Shown: one piece after another, positions 9,634 through 18,291 of the stretch
Position numbering within the stretch: the first letter of the stretch is position 1
How the letters are laid out: the number at the start of each line of letters is the position of its first letter
Source of the DNA: Pseudovibrio brasiliensis
Lineage (GTDB): Bacteria; Pseudomonadota; Alphaproteobacteria; Rhizobiales; Stappiaceae
Reading direction: 5' to 3'
Assembly: GCF_018282095.1 (NCBI RefSeq)
Contig: NZ_CP074126.1
Location: 544,501-608,500 of the forward strand
DNA: 64,000 nt
Position numbers and translations under genes: made by a program
Notes under the pieces: generated by a model
The model's input: the letters and a program-made list of their open reading frames with translations, nothing else
Databases searched by the model: none
What the model was told of the DNA's origin: nothing

Positions 9634-9991
9634 TTACTTCCCCAAAAAGTAAAATGATCCGGCGCTATCTGGCGTTGGCTTTTTCGCGTTTGTGTTTCCA
9701 ATCAATATGCTCTTTGGGCTGCCTCTTCAGCGCATAACACTGGCCTGCGGAGTGCGTTACTCACCGCAGGCCAGCAGGGTGCACGCACAGGTGGACCGCC
9801 GGTCGCTGGCAGACCACATGCACGGGGCGGCTGAACAAAGGGTTGCGAGGCACCGCCCACAGCGCTTCAAAAGCACTGCGTGAGCACCGGCACAGTGAAA
9901 CGGCACACCTCAACTGGGAAGATAAACTCTAAGCAAGGCGCACCAACGCAGCCGAACAGGGCAGGGGGCTCAGCGCCCCGCGCCCAACCCG
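9634..9991. other. 3' flank of duplicated module A
   Basis: The region between tRNA-Ser and the minus-strand small gene at 9992. It contains the strong hairpin at 9740-9774 that closes module A. The remaining sequence is GC-rich and I see no convincing gene in it. Confidence 0.5.
9740..9774 (-). terminator. Terminal hairpin of module A
   Basis: A perfect 11-bp stem (CTGGCCTGCGG 9740-9750, CCGCAGGCCAG 9764-9774) with a 13-nt loop. The equivalent place in module B (22018-22044) has a matching hairpin with a G-U pair. It lacks a clear T-run, so termination is inferred from position. Confidence 0.6.
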
Positions 9992-10264
9992 TTACTCAAG
10001 AAGCGTCAAGGTTGTGTTGATTGGTTGTGGGTCGACGACCCGCTGTAAAACCCCACAGGTCTTTCTCAGCGCTTCCAGGCGGTCTTGCAAGGCATAATGC
10101 AAAGTGAACAAAGCATCCCGCTCGCTGCTCTGGTTCATCCGCTCACTCAGCACAAGCTGCTGAAAATAAGCCAGATTCTCAAGGTCAGAGACAGCAATGA
10201 GTACTTCATCTAGTTCATTGTCGATAGTGTTTGTGGCGCTATGCGCGCATGCGGTATCGTCCAT
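9992..10264 (-). CDS. Small protein of the duplicated module, copy A (unknown function)
   Basis: 90 residues starting MDDTACAHSATNT. I do not recognise the family. It is paralogous to the product at 21638-21904; the two share SATNT, VSDLENLAY, QQLVLSER, SERDALFTLHYAL and DRLEAL, while their C-termini diverge. The protein looks soluble and helical, with an acidic N-terminal half and heptad-like Leu spacing that could support dimerisation. The ATG at 10264 is preferred because protein similarity between the paralogs begins there and AAGGGG precedes it. It follows a 220-nt structured leader. Confidence 0.75.
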   Translation of the reverse strand: MDDTACAHSATNTIDNELDEVLIAVSDLENLAYFQQLVLSERMNQSSERDALFTLHYALQDRLEALRKTCGVLQRVVDPQPINTTLTLLE

Positions 10265-10484
10265 TCCAATCCCCTTACTGACTAGGGTGTTGAAGAACCG
10301 CAGCACCGGGGAGTTTGTGACGACCCTTTGGCGAGCGGGAGGTTCACAACCTGAGTCAGACAGGCGAGTTTATTCCCTCCCGAAGGAGGTGTTGTATTCA
10401 CCGCCCTCCCGCTCATAGCAAAGGGTTCGCGCACTATAAAATAGGCACAAAAAAACCGCTAGACTACGGGAGCGGGTACCGCTG
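10265..10484 (-). ncRNA. Structured leader RNA of the duplicated module, copy A
   Basis: Read on the minus strand, the leader begins with a terminator-like hairpin (CCGCT/AGCGG followed by seven T). A 10-bp closing stem follows, GAGCGGGAGG paired with CCTCCCGCTC (plus-strand 10405-10414 and 10333-10342). Inside are a UUCG-capped hairpin CCTCC-TTCG-GGAGG (10376-10389) and a CCTG/CAGG hairpin. Copy B keeps the closing stem and shows compensatory changes in the UUCG hairpin. It could be a cis-acting leader of the small gene or an independent RNA; I do not recognise a known family. Confidence 0.6.
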
Positions 10485-10634
10485 ACATAGAGGTTGTGAC
10501 GCCTCACATATGAGTGTGAAACACAACTCCACAACCTGTCAACGCCCAAACCCAAAACCTCCCCCACTCATGCATTTCTGCAACGGTTGGGTGAAGGACT
10601 TCCCTCAACGTTTTGAACGCGCCGCCCCCACGAC

Positions 10635-10740
10635 GTCATCCCGGGCAAAGCGCAGCGAAGACCCGGGACCCATCCCACCTCTCCACCAAAAGGCAAAACG
10701 TTCCCCTCGGTGTCATCCCGGCCCCCGAGCCGGGATCCAT
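10635..10740. repeat. Two palindromic repeats upstream of the GIY-YIG gene
   Basis: Units at 10635-10673 and 10712-10740 have the form GTCATCCCGG...CCGGGA(T/C)CCAT, a short GC-rich palindrome. Further copies occur at 11111-11140 and 11471-11496 (opposite orientation), 11265-11293 and 11622-11650. This type of repeat is widespread in alphaproteobacterial intergenic DNA. Confidence 0.85.
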
Positions 10741-10806
10741 ACCCCATGTATTAACGGGTAAATTTGCGCAGTAGCGACAAAGGAATGCCAACTGCATACT
10801 CTGAGC

Positions 10807-11103
10807 ATGTCTTACTACATGTACATTCTGGCGAGCCGAAAGCATGGGACACTCTACACGGGCGTGACCAACAACCTGCCTGAGCGTGTGCATCAGCATA
10901 AGACCAAGATGAACTCTGGCTTCACGGCAAGGTATGGCGTTTCTAAGCTTGTTTACTATGAGCTCTACGAAGAACCGCACGAGGCTATCCGCAAAGAAAA
11001 GCAGGTAAAACGCTGGCGACGGGACTGGAAAATTCAAGCCATCGAAGAGATGAACCCCCATTGGGAGGACTTGTCACTCTCATTGCACTTTGAGCATACG
11101 TAA
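10807..11103 (+). CDS. GIY-YIG nuclease superfamily protein
   Basis: 98 residues with the compact single-domain GIY-YIG fold: the first strand YYMYILASRKHGTLYTGVTNNL contains the Y-(x)-YTG core, followed by the conserved Arg in LPERVHQHK and the helix EAIRKEKQVKRWRRDWK. Members of this small group are often annotated as UvrC-like endonucleases, but they lack UvrC's other domains, and their substrate is not established. The gene is bracketed on both sides by the CCCGG palindromes described separately, an association that could reflect a functional link. SD quality is modest. Confidence 0.88.
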   Translation: MSYYMYILASRKHGTLYTGVTNNLPERVHQHKTKMNSGFTARYGVSKLVYYELYEEPHEAIRKEKQVKRWRRDWKIQAIEEMNPHWEDLSLSLHFEHT

Positions 11104-11298
11104 GTGGTTATAGATCCCGGCTCGGTGGCCGGGAAGACACCAGAGGCGACCACTCTGCTCATCAGTGCCACTGCAAAACCAGCCTCATCTCAAACCACAA
11201 CACCCTCACATCCCATGCTTCCCCTCAAAACCCGCAACCCTGAAGCCCCACATCCCCTCCCGATGTCATCCCGGGCGAAGACCCGGGACCCATACCCC
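11104..11298. repeat. ~195-bp direct repeat, unit 1
   Basis: This unit starts immediately after the GIY-YIG stop with GTGGTTATAGATCCCGGCTC and ends with GTCATCCCGGG...CCCGGGACCCATACCCC. It matches 11461-11656 along its length at roughly 85% by eye. Each unit is bounded by palindromes in opposite orientations, so it resembles a composite of two palindromic repeats around a conserved spacer. Confidence 0.85.
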
Positions 11299-11460
11299 CG
11301 GTCTCAGCGGGCAACGTCAGGCAGCAGCAACAGGGCACAAACTTCCTCAGCATCTGCCGTTTCAGCAAACGCCTTCAGTCATCAAATGAAGTCCGCATTA
11401 GCAATAAAGGAGATGCACCGGGAGGCCGTGTCTCCCTCCCTGCATTACTCAACACCGCAT

Positions 11461-11656
11461 GTGGTTATAGATCCCGGCTCCTTGGCCGGGATGACACCCG
11501 AGGCGACCACTCTGCTCATCAGTGCCACTGCAAAGCCAGCCCCACCTCAAACCACAGTGCCTCACACCGCATGCCTCCCCTCAAAGCCCGCGACCCTGAA
11601 AGCCCCACACCCCCTCCCGGTGTCATCCCGGGCGCAGACCCGGGATCCATAATCCC
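11461..11656. repeat. ~195-bp direct repeat, unit 2
   Basis: The second copy of the composite unit at 11104-11298, with a 162-bp unrelated spacer between them. The open reading frame running through both units (11104-11652) is a by-product of GC-rich repeats and is not called as a gene. Confidence 0.85.
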
Positions 11657-11743
11657 AGATTTCAGCGGCTGTCTTCCAATTTATTGACTCTGGTAAACCG
11701 TGGAGCTGAAATGTGGATTTAAGGGCAAGAAAAATAGCCAGTA

Positions 11744-12922
11744 TTATGAAGTCATCTCAACAGGAACCGGCGCAAATGAGAGCTCGAATACCTTTTCGTT
11801 ATTCTTTTCATTAACGCCAATAGCGGATTGGAGTGAGCATCCGAAATACTTGTCTTGAAAATGCTTAATTAGCTGCTCTGCTGCGAACAAAGTAATAGCA
11901 TTTGAGCATTGAGTACCTGGATGATTTATTCTAAGGATGTTTTTGCGCTCGAACTTATTGTGATCGAGAAAATGAAAACTGATGCTAATTGTCACGATTG
12001 CTCCAAACTTTTGAGCGTTTTTGAAATGTTTCGGTCCAACTGAAGGTGCATACATTTTGTTAGCGAGGTTTTGGTTGAGCTCTGAGTTCAAGTAAAGCGA
12101 GAACTCAGAGATATTTGCTGCTGCCTCTTGCTTATTTGGGTGCCAAGTATCTTGCCTCAAAAGGTTTCCATGAAAATAAAAGCCTCGTTGACTAATGAGG
12201 TGTTCCACAATCTCTTGTTCGTTCTGAAACCTACTCACAAATTCTTGAATTCTCTTATTCTGATGCAACGGATCGGACTTTATCTTTTCGATTGTTGCTC
12301 GCAACGCTGAAACGAATTCAGTCTGAGTAGTCAATGCTTTGAATAGAGCTTGAGTTTTGAACTTTCCCTTACCATAACGAGCCTCAAGCAGTAGGAAACT
12401 ATGGCGAAAGGATTCGATATAGTTTTCTGAAGTATATGCTTCTGCTGCTCTTTGGTATAAGTTTGCTGAAAATGAAAAATCTTCGCCGCTTTCTCCTGCA
12501 TAGAATGCTTGCGCAATAATACTGAATGGTAAAGGTGTTTTCGGTATGTACTTTTCTGATTTAAAATTAAACAATTTTAGTTTTTGTTTTTCTTCCTCAT
12601 TGTGAGGTATGTATTTAATATCTATTTCTTCAGTGTTTATTTTGATAACGAAGTAAAGATTTATGTAGTTTGAGAATTGTTGAACTATGTATTTTGCTTT
12701 ATTTTCAAGCGTCGAGGTAATTGTAATTGTTGGTATTTGCCCATCATGTGAGATTGTTGGAGCATCAGAAAATGGGCAATCTTTAAAAGTCACTTTTAGA
12801 GTTGATATAAGTCCATCATCATTTTTGCAGAACTCAATTATTGCACCATTGTAACCCTCTAATGGCCAACTATCTTCAAAGACCACTGGGGGAGTGACAG
12901 GGAAGCTGTAACATATGTCCAT
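11744..12922 (-). CDS. AT-rich hypothetical protein, 392 residues
   Basis: I do not recognise the family. The protein appears soluble, with no signal peptide and no membrane helix. It seems to have a beta-rich N-terminal part (residues 1-130) and a helical middle (about 150-300, e.g. LYQRAAEAYTSENYIESFRH, RATIEKIKSDPLHQNKRIQEF). The central RFQNEQEIVEHLISQRGFYFHG is reminiscent of HEPN-like or abortive-infection accessory proteins, but I cannot support that assignment. The gene is clearly more AT-rich than pheST or the neighbouring repeats and stands alone, which suggests horizontal acquisition. Confidence 0.7.
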   Translation of the reverse strand: MDICYSFPVTPPVVFEDSWPLEGYNGAIIEFCKNDDGLISTLKVTFKDCPFSDAPTISHDGQIPTITITSTLENKAKYIVQQFSNYINLYFVIKINTEEIDIKYIPHNEEEKQKLKLFNFKSEKYIPKTPLPFSIIAQAFYAGESGEDFSFSANLYQRAAEAYTSENYIESFRHSFLLLEARYGKGKFKTQALFKALTTQTEFVSALRATIEKIKSDPLHQNKRIQEFVSRFQNEQEIVEHLISQRGFYFHGNLLRQDTWHPNKQEAAANISEFSLYLNSELNQNLANKMYAPSVGPKHFKNAQKFGAIVTISISFHFLDHNKFERKNILRINHPGTQCSNAITLFAAEQLIKHFQDKYFGCSLQSAIGVNEKNNEKVFELSFAPVPVEMTS

Positions 12923-13525
12923 TTAAGCAATATACTTTTCATTATAAGTTTAATACCATTTCTCTCTCACACAATATGAGTGCTATTCGAGAAAATAAAC
13001 CTATTATCGAGAGCAATGGGATTGGCAACGACTAGGATCTCCATCGTGTTCCCCCCCCCTTCCCATCCTCCCCCATTTCCGCTACCCTTCACTACACCAC
13101 CACCAATCCTCAAAGGATTCCCAATGCCGCTGCGCGTGCACATCGCTGTAAAAATCACCGCCCGTGTCCATGATGGTCCGGCGTGTGGGCGATTTATGCG
13201 CTTGGCTTGAACAGCTCCCTGATACGAGTGAACCGCACCGCAGAGCTTTTGTGCTCGCCCGTTTGTGCGTCTTCACTTGAGCCATGAGCGTTTAGGCAGC
13301 GGGGTAGGGCGTGGCATCCCACGTGCTGCTTCAACGATGTAGACAGCCAGAATTCCTCAGATTCCGATGAAAAACGGGAGTATTGAGGAAATCTAAGAGC
13401 CTGAAACTCATTCAGCCCCTTTATTGCGCTGCCCGCATTCGTTAAAAGACCTCCACGAATTTTATCTGCCCGGCTGTGACTCGAACTGTGCGCAGCTGCT
13501 GGCACATGCAAACCCTTGAGGGATT
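12923..13525. other. Intergenic region upstream of pheS
   Basis: About 600 bp with no convincing gene. It holds a pyrimidine-rich tract with a run of nine to ten C (about 13045-13100) and must contain the pheST promoter. I looked for a Phe-rich leader peptide or a T-box and saw neither. Confidence 0.5.
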
Positions 13526-14608
13526 ATGTCCGACCTCGAAACACTCGAAGCCGAGATTAACACCGCGATTGCCGGTGCTGACTCCGAAGCCGCACTGGAA
13601 GACGTGCGTGTTGCCGCCCTTGGCAAAAAAGGCAGCGTTTCTGAAAAAATGAAGACGCTTGGCAAGATGAGCCCGGAAGAGCGCAAGGAAATGGGTCCTG
13701 CGCTCAACGGCCTGAAGAACCGCGTGGGTGAGGCAATCGCTGCCCGCAAAGAAGTGCTGAAAGAGGAAGCACTCAACGCGCGCCTCGCATCTGAAACCGT
13801 TGATGTGAGCCAGCCACTGCGCACCACACCGGCAGAAGAAGGCCGCATCCACCCGATCTCTCAGGTCACGGACGAGCTGATCGCCATCTTCGCCGACATG
13901 GGCTTCTCCGTTGCTGAAGGCCCGGACATCGAGACAGATGAGCTGAACTTCACCGCGCTGAACTTCCCGGAAGGCCACCCAGCCCGCGAAATGCACGACA
14001 CCTTCTTCTTCAACGAGAAAGAAGACGGCGAACGCATGCTGCTGCGCACGCACACATCCCCAGTGCAGATCCGCACCATGCGCAACCAGCAGCCACCAAT
14101 CCGCGTGATTATGCCGGGCCGCACATACCGTTGTGACAGCGACCAGACCCACACACCAATGTTCCACCAGATGGAAGGCCTCGTGATCGACAAGACCACG
14201 CATATTGGCCACCTGAAAGGCACATTGGAAGAGTTCCTCAAGTCCTTCTTCGAAGTGGACGACGTAGAGCTGCGCTTCCGCCCAAGCTTCTTCCCGTTCA
14301 CCGAACCTTCCATGGAGGTGGATGTGAAGTGCGACCGCTCCGGCGCTGAAGTGAAAATCGGCACCGGCAACGACTGGATGGAAATCCTCGGCTGCGGCAT
14401 GGTGCATCCAAACGTTCTGCGCAACTGTGGTCTGGACCCGGATGTGTACCAGGGCTTCGCATGGGGCATCGGTATCGACCGCCTGGCCATGCTGAAATAC
14501 GGCATGAACGACCTACGCGCCTTCTTCGATGCAGACGTCCGCTGGATTAAGCACTACGGCTTCCGCCCACTGGACATTCCATCCCTGATGGCCGGTCTTT
14601 CCAAGTAA
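13526..14608 (+). CDS. pheS: Phenylalanine-tRNA ligase alpha subunit
   Basis: The catalytic subunit of the (alpha-beta)2 enzyme that charges tRNA-Phe. At 360 residues it has the normal length: an N-terminal coiled coil (about 1-85), then the class II core with motif 2 ([19 protein letters not shown]), the [15 protein letters not shown] block and motif 3 ([18 protein letters not shown]) with its invariant Arg. The ATG at 13526 follows GAGGGA closely. It is followed by pheT after 27 bp. In many Alphaproteobacteria this pair adjoins rpmI-rplT; here those genes are at 57.9-58.5 kb. Confidence 0.98.
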   Translation: MSDLETLEAEINTAIAGADSEAALEDVRVAALGKKGSVSEKMKTLGKMSPEERKEMGPALNGLKNRVGEAIAARKEVLKEEALNARLASETVDVSQPLRTTPAEEGRIHPISQVTDELIAIFADMGFSVAEGPDIETDELNFTALNFPEGHPAREMHDTFFFNEKEDGERMLLRTHTSPVQIRTMRNQQPPIRVIMPGRTYRCDSDQTHTPMFHQMEGLVIDKTTHIGHLKGTLEEFLKSFFEVDDVELRFRPSFFPFTEPSMEVDVKCDRSGAEVKIGTGNDWMEILGCGMVHPNVLRNCGLDPDVYQGFAWGIGIDRLAMLKYGMNDLRAFFDADVRWIKHYGFRPLDIPSLMAGLSK

Positions 14609-14635
14609 TTTGGTCCAAACGTAAAGAGCAGAAAA

Positions 14636-17059
14636 ATGAAATTCACCCTTTCCTGGCTCAAGGACCATCTTGAGACCGATGCAAGCCTTGATGAAATTGT
14701 TGAGCGCCTGACGCTGATCGGGCTGGAAGTGGAAGAGATCACCAATCCAGCAGACCGCCTAGGCACATTCAAGATCGCCCGCGTTCTGGAAGCTGAGCAG
14801 CATCCAAACGCAGACCGCCTGCGCGTGCTGAAAGTGGACACCGGCGAAGGTGACCCGCTGCAGGTTGTCTGCGGCGCACCAAACGCCCGTAAAGGTCTGG
14901 TCGGCGTCTTCGCAAAACCGGGCGACTACGTCCCTGGTCTCGATGTAACGCTGTCCGTAGGCAAAATTCGTGACGTAGAAAGCTACGGCATGATGGCCTC
15001 CGAGCGCGAGCTGGAGTTATCCGACGAACACGACGGCATCATCGACCTGCCAGAAGACGCACCAGTCGGCACCCCGTTTGTTGAATATGCTGGTCTGGAT
15101 GACCCGGTCATCGAAATTGGCCTGACTCCAAACCGCTCCGACTGTGCAAGCGTGTTCGGTATTGCGCGTGATTTGGCTGCTTCCGGCTTAGGAACGCTAA
15201 AAACCCCGCAAAAAACGCAAATCAACGCACATAGCAACGCAAACGACCTAAAAGTTGTTTTGGATCTGGGGGATAGCCCAGAACACTGCCCTGCATTCGG
15301 CTATCGTGTGGTCCGTGGCATCAAAAACGGCCCGTCTCCAAAGTGGATGCAGAAGCGTCTGGTCGCTATCGGTCTGCGCCCGATTAATGCCCTCGTGGAC
15401 ATCACCAACTACATGACCTTCGATCAGGGCCGCCCGCTGCATGTCTTTGATGCAGATAAGGTTTCCGGCAACCTGACCATCCGCCACGGCAAATCCGGCG
15501 AGGAACTTGTTGGCCTCGACGGAAAAACTTATGGTGTCGATGAAACCGTCGTGGTCATCTCCGACGACAACGGTCTGGAATCCCTTGGCGGAATTATGGG
15601 TGGAGAATCAACGGGTTGCGATGAAAACACCACCAACGTGGTGATCGAAAGCGCTCTGTGGGATCCTCTCAACATCGCCCGCTCCGGCCGTAAACTGGGA
15701 GTATCTACCGACGCGCGCTACCGCTTCGAGCGCGGTGTAGACCCTGCGTACATGGTGGAAGGCCTTGAAGTTGCTACCAAAATGGTCATGGACCTGTGTG
15801 GCGGCGGAGAAGCATCCGACACCCACGTTGTAGGAGAAGTGCCTCAGGAAGAGCGCATCATCGACTTCCCACTCAGCGAAGTAAAGCGCCTCTCCGGTCT
15901 GGAAGTATCCCACGGCGAGATCAAAGCTATCCTCTCCCTGCTGGGCTTCTGGGTCGCTGGCAATGGCGATGTGGTCAAGGTTTCTCCTCCAAGCTGGCGT
16001 CCGGATGTACACGGAAAAGCTGATTTGGTAGAAGAGGTTATGCGCATCGTCGGCATCGACAAAGTGCCAACTGCTACCCTGCCGCGCATGGAGCCTGTCT
16101 CTCAGAAGGTTCTGACTGTTAGCCAGATCCGCCGCTCTAATGCCCGCCGCGCCCTCGCTGCACGTGGCATGGACGAGGCCGTTCTGTGGTCCTTCATTCC
16201 AAAAGCCCACGCAGAACACTTCGGCGGTGGTAACCCTGTGTTATCATTGGCAAATCCGATTTCCTCCGACATGTCCGACATGCGCCCGTCCCTGCTGCCT
16301 GGCCTGCTCACCGCAGCCCAACGCAACGCCGACCGCGGCTACGCAGACGTCGCCCTGTTCGAAGTCGGACAAGTATTTGAAAACCCTAGCGAAAAAGGCC
16401 AGAAGATGGTCATCGCCGGCATCCGCCGCGGCACCGCCAAACCAACCGGTTCTGGTCGCCACTGGTCTGGAAACGCTGAAAACATTGATGTTTTCGACGC
16501 GAAGGCAGATGCGGGCGCGGTACTGCAGTCCATCGGTGCACAGGTAGGCAACCTGATGGTCTTCACCGACGCCCCATCCTACTACCACCCAGGCCGCTCC
16601 GGCGCCCTCAAAATGGGCCCAAAAAACACCCTGGCGTACTTCGGTGAGATCCACCCTAAGACCTTGGAAGCATTGGACATTGAAGGCCCTCTGGTGGCGT
16701 TTGAAGTCTTCATCAATGCTGTCCCGCAGCCGAAGAAGAAGGCGACCAAGTCCAAGGGTGCGCTGAATGCAGCAGACCTGATGCCGGTAAAACGGGACTT
16801 TGCGTTCCTGGTAGACAGCTCTATCCCGGTTGAGAAGCTGCTGAAAGCCGCTAAGGGCGCAGATAAAGCATTGATCACAAACGTGAATCTCTTCGATATC
16901 TACGAAGGGCAGGGCGTGCCGGAAGGCCAGCGCTCTCTCGCGATCGATGTAACCCTGCAGCCGATCAAGAAGACCCTCACCGATGAGGATATCGAGGCGG
17001 TCTCAAACAAGATTGTTGCGTCCGTTCAAAAGGCTACCGGCGGTACCCTGCGCGGATAA
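14636..17059 (+). CDS. pheT: Phenylalanine-tRNA ligase beta subunit
   Basis: The tRNA-binding and editing subunit of PheRS, 807 residues as expected for the long bacterial type. The N-terminal EMAP-like tRNA-binding domain ([24 protein letters not shown]) is followed by the B3/B4 editing domain, the B5 domain ([19 protein letters not shown]) and a C-terminal anticodon-binding ferredoxin-like domain ending [12 protein letters not shown]. Translationally it probably follows pheS. A strong terminator comes after it. Confidence 0.98.
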   Translation: MKFTLSWLKDHLETDASLDEIVERLTLIGLEVEEITNPADRLGTFKIARVLEAEQHPNADRLRVLKVDTGEGDPLQVVCGAPNARKGLVGVFAKPGDYVPGLDVTLSVGKIRDVESYGMMASERELELSDEHDGIIDLPEDAPVGTPFVEYAGLDDPVIEIGLTPNRSDCASVFGIARDLAASGLGTLKTPQKTQINAHSNANDLKVVLDLGDSPEHCPAFGYRVVRGIKNGPSPKWMQKRLVAIGLRPINALVDITNYMTFDQGRPLHVFDADKVSGNLTIRHGKSGEELVGLDGKTYGVDETVVVISDDNGLESLGGIMGGESTGCDENTTNVVIESALWDPLNIARSGRKLGVSTDARYRFERGVDPAYMVEGLEVATKMVMDLCGGGEASDTHVVGEVPQEERIIDFPLSEVKRLSGLEVSHGEIKAILSLLGFWVAGNGDVVKVSPPSWRPDVHGKADLVEEVMRIVGIDKVPTATLPRMEPVSQKVLTVSQIRRSNARRALAARGMDEAVLWSFIPKAHAEHFGGGNPVLSLANPISSDMSDMRPSLLPGLLTAAQRNADRGYADVALFEVGQVFENPSEKGQKMVIAGIRRGTAKPTGSGRHWSGNAENIDVFDAKADAGAVLQSIGAQVGNLMVFTDAPSYYHPGRSGALKMGPKNTLAYFGEIHPKTLEALDIEGPLVAFEVFINAVPQPKKKATKSKGALNAADLMPVKRDFAFLVDSSIPVEKLLKAAKGADKALITNVNLFDIYEGQGVPEGQRSLAIDVTLQPIKKTLTDEDIEAVSNKIVASVQKATGGTLRG

Positions 17060-17090
17060 CTCCTGCTGAACAACGCTGATAAAACATGAA

Positions 17091-17130
17091 AAACGCGGAT
17101 TCCGGAAAAATCTGGAATCCGCGTTTTTTA
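17091..17130 (+). terminator. Strong intrinsic terminator of pheST
   Basis: A 15-bp stem (17091-17105 against 17112-17126, one G-U pair) with a 6-nt loop is followed by a T-rich run. It starts 31 bp after the pheT stop. Confidence 0.9.
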
Positions 17131-17242
17131 TTGAGAAATCGGGAAAATGAGGCAAACAGGCGAGGGCATAACTGCACTGGCCAACGGGAACAACGCTTCA
17201 CCGCTGACCCCAGCCACCACACGCCCTACAGCAACAACCGCC

Positions 17243-17689
17243 CTAAGCCTCTGCAGTGCCCTCAGCAGCCTCCGCCACCTCATCCGGCACAATCGCCTCA
17301 GAGATCACGCTCGCACGCCCGCAGAAGCCGCGGCGACGGCGGCGTTGCATGCGTTGACAGTCCTCGTCACTCAGCTCGCTCTCCGGCTTGCAGGACCCCT
17401 TGGCCGTGCCAACAGCGCCCTCAATCTTCAGCGCCAGCCCCTCGCTCAGCGCCGTGGCAACCACCGTGCGCGCGTGAGAAACCAGCCGCGAAAACGTGGG
17501 CCGTGAAATCCCCATAAGATCCGCCGCCGCAGCATGTTCCAGCCCCTCGGCATCCGCCAGACGCAACGCCTCCATCCCGTCTTCACTCAGCACAGCAGCG
17601 CGAAGCTGGCGCAAAGGCACACCCTGCGGCTTGAAGAACTGAGCACCCGAAGCTCCATGAATGCGGCGTGGTTTTCTTGGTCGTGGCAT
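17243..17689 (-). CDS. DUF134-family helix-turn-helix protein
   Basis: 148 residues from the ATG at 17689 (MPRPRKPRRIHG), with GGGAG upstream. The N-terminus PRPRKPRRI and the sigma-like helix-turn-helix GLEHAAAADLMGISRPTFSRLVSHARTVVA (about residues 50-80) are the hallmark of the DUF134 family, small DNA-binding proteins whose regulons are largely undescribed. The C-terminal part has three Cys (GSCKPES, EDCQRM, GFCGRAS) embedded in basic sequence, possibly a metal site (inference). Two copies of an operator-like palindrome lie just upstream, suggesting autoregulation. Confidence 0.85.
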   Translation of the reverse strand: MPRPRKPRRIHGASGAQFFKPQGVPLRQLRAAVLSEDGMEALRLADAEGLEHAAAADLMGISRPTFSRLVSHARTVVATALSEGLALKIEGAVGTAKGSCKPESELSDEDCQRMQRRRRRGFCGRASVISEAIVPDEVAEAAEGTAEA

Positions 17690-17704
17690 AACAAACACTC
17701 CCTA

Positions 17705-17724
17705 TTATGAGCATATGTTCATTA
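17705..17724. promoter_or_regulatory. Operator-like palindrome 1 upstream of the DUF134 gene
   Basis: TTATGAGCATATGTTCATTA is centred on CATATG, with near-symmetric TGAGCA/TGTTCA arms. It starts 15 bp before the DUF134 start codon. The inverted copy at 17759-17777 makes a role as a binding site for the adjacent regulator likely. Confidence 0.6.
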
Positions 17725-17758
17725 TAGTGCACCCCCAAACCCACGCTGACAAGTTAGG

Positions 17759-17777
17759 AAATGAACATATGCTCATT
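17759..17777. promoter_or_regulatory. Operator-like palindrome 2 upstream of the DUF134 gene
   Basis: AATGAACATATGCTCATTA, the reverse complement of the core of site 1. The CATATG centres are 54 bp apart, about five helical turns, a spacing that would allow cooperative binding on one DNA face. Confidence 0.6.
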
Positions 17778-17892
17778 AACAGCCCGCACAGCACCCGGCG
17801 ACAAGGGCATAACTCCACACACCAACGGGCATAAACACCAAAAGCGCCCGACACTTACGCGCCCGACGCCCAAACCCGATAAAAAATCTATG

Positions 17893-18291
17893 CTACATGT
17901 TCGCGGTGATAAGTCCGGTGCGAACCTCGTCCTCCACCTCAATCATGGTGTAGTTCTTCAGCAATCCATCACGGTCAAAAAACAGGGCCACTTCCTTGGT
18001 GGTCACATCCTGTCCGCTGGCAAGCAGATCAACCACAGGAATGAAGTTCTCAACCTTCGCCTGCGTCCGTACATGCCTGTATTTCCAGATCTCATTGCCG
18101 CTATCGGTGAAGTCCGTCGTGTTCGGATCGCCCAAGGCAACGCGCACATCTTCCTTGGTGGTCTTGCCAGTCTCCAGCTGCCCATCCAATCCCTCACGGG
18201 TCAAATGGCGAAGACTTTCATTGCCCACAGAAGCGCAGCCGGAAACGCCAAGGCCAAGCCCCAGAGCGAGGATAACATGCACAATCCGCAA
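17893..18291 (-). CDS. Small outer-membrane-assembly-like (SmpA/OmlA-type) lipoprotein, paralog 1
   Basis: About 132 residues. A signal peptide (RIVHVILALGLGLG) ends in the lipobox GVSGC, so the protein should be lipidated and exported. The mature part (SVGNESLRHLTREGLDGQL, GKTTKEDVRVALGDP, DSGNEIWKYRHV) resembles the SmpA/OmlA (BamE-like) fold. I choose the TTG at 18291, since AAGGGG lies 6 bp upstream and no ATG is near; a start further upstream would bury the signal peptide behind a basic extension. It is paralogous to the gene at 18779-19189, with shared blocks KVENFIPVVD, EIWKY and LKNYTM. Confidence 0.75.
   Translation of the reverse strand: MRIVHVILALGLGLGVSGCASVGNESLRHLTREGLDGQLETGKTTKEDVRVALGDPNTTDFTDSGNEIWKYRHVRTQAKVENFIPVVDLLASGQDVTTKEVALFFDRDGLLKNYTMIEVEDEVRTGLITANM

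Larger units (their letters stand above)
9740..10484 (-). repeat. Duplicated module, copy A (leader, ~90-residue ORF, terminal hairpin)
   Basis: Read on the minus strand this segment matches 21419-22044 on the plus strand. The two share a 5' terminator-like hairpin, a ~220-nt leader of roughly 80% identity, a paralogous small gene, and a terminal hairpin with the common core GCACCCTGCTGG...CCGCAGGCCAG. The stretch between gene and terminal hairpin is poorly conserved. The copies are inverted relative to each other and about 11 kb apart. Confidence 0.85.

Noticed and set aside
11104-11652. 182-codon frame after the GIY-YIG gene
   Set aside because: It runs through the two 195-bp repeats and repeats itself in translation; Pro/Ser/Thr-rich low-complexity product.
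10635-11656. CRISPR-like array
   Set aside because: Repeats are palindromes in both orientations with irregular spacing, no uniform spacers and no cas genes.
12923-13525. T-box or Phe-leader attenuator for pheST
   Set aside because: No T-box motif and no Phe-rich short ORF followed by a terminator could be found.
13442-14407. 321-codon minus-strand frame over pheS
   Set aside because: Antisense shadow of a highly conserved housekeeping gene; composition (His/Phe/Val-rich) is typical of an antisense frame.
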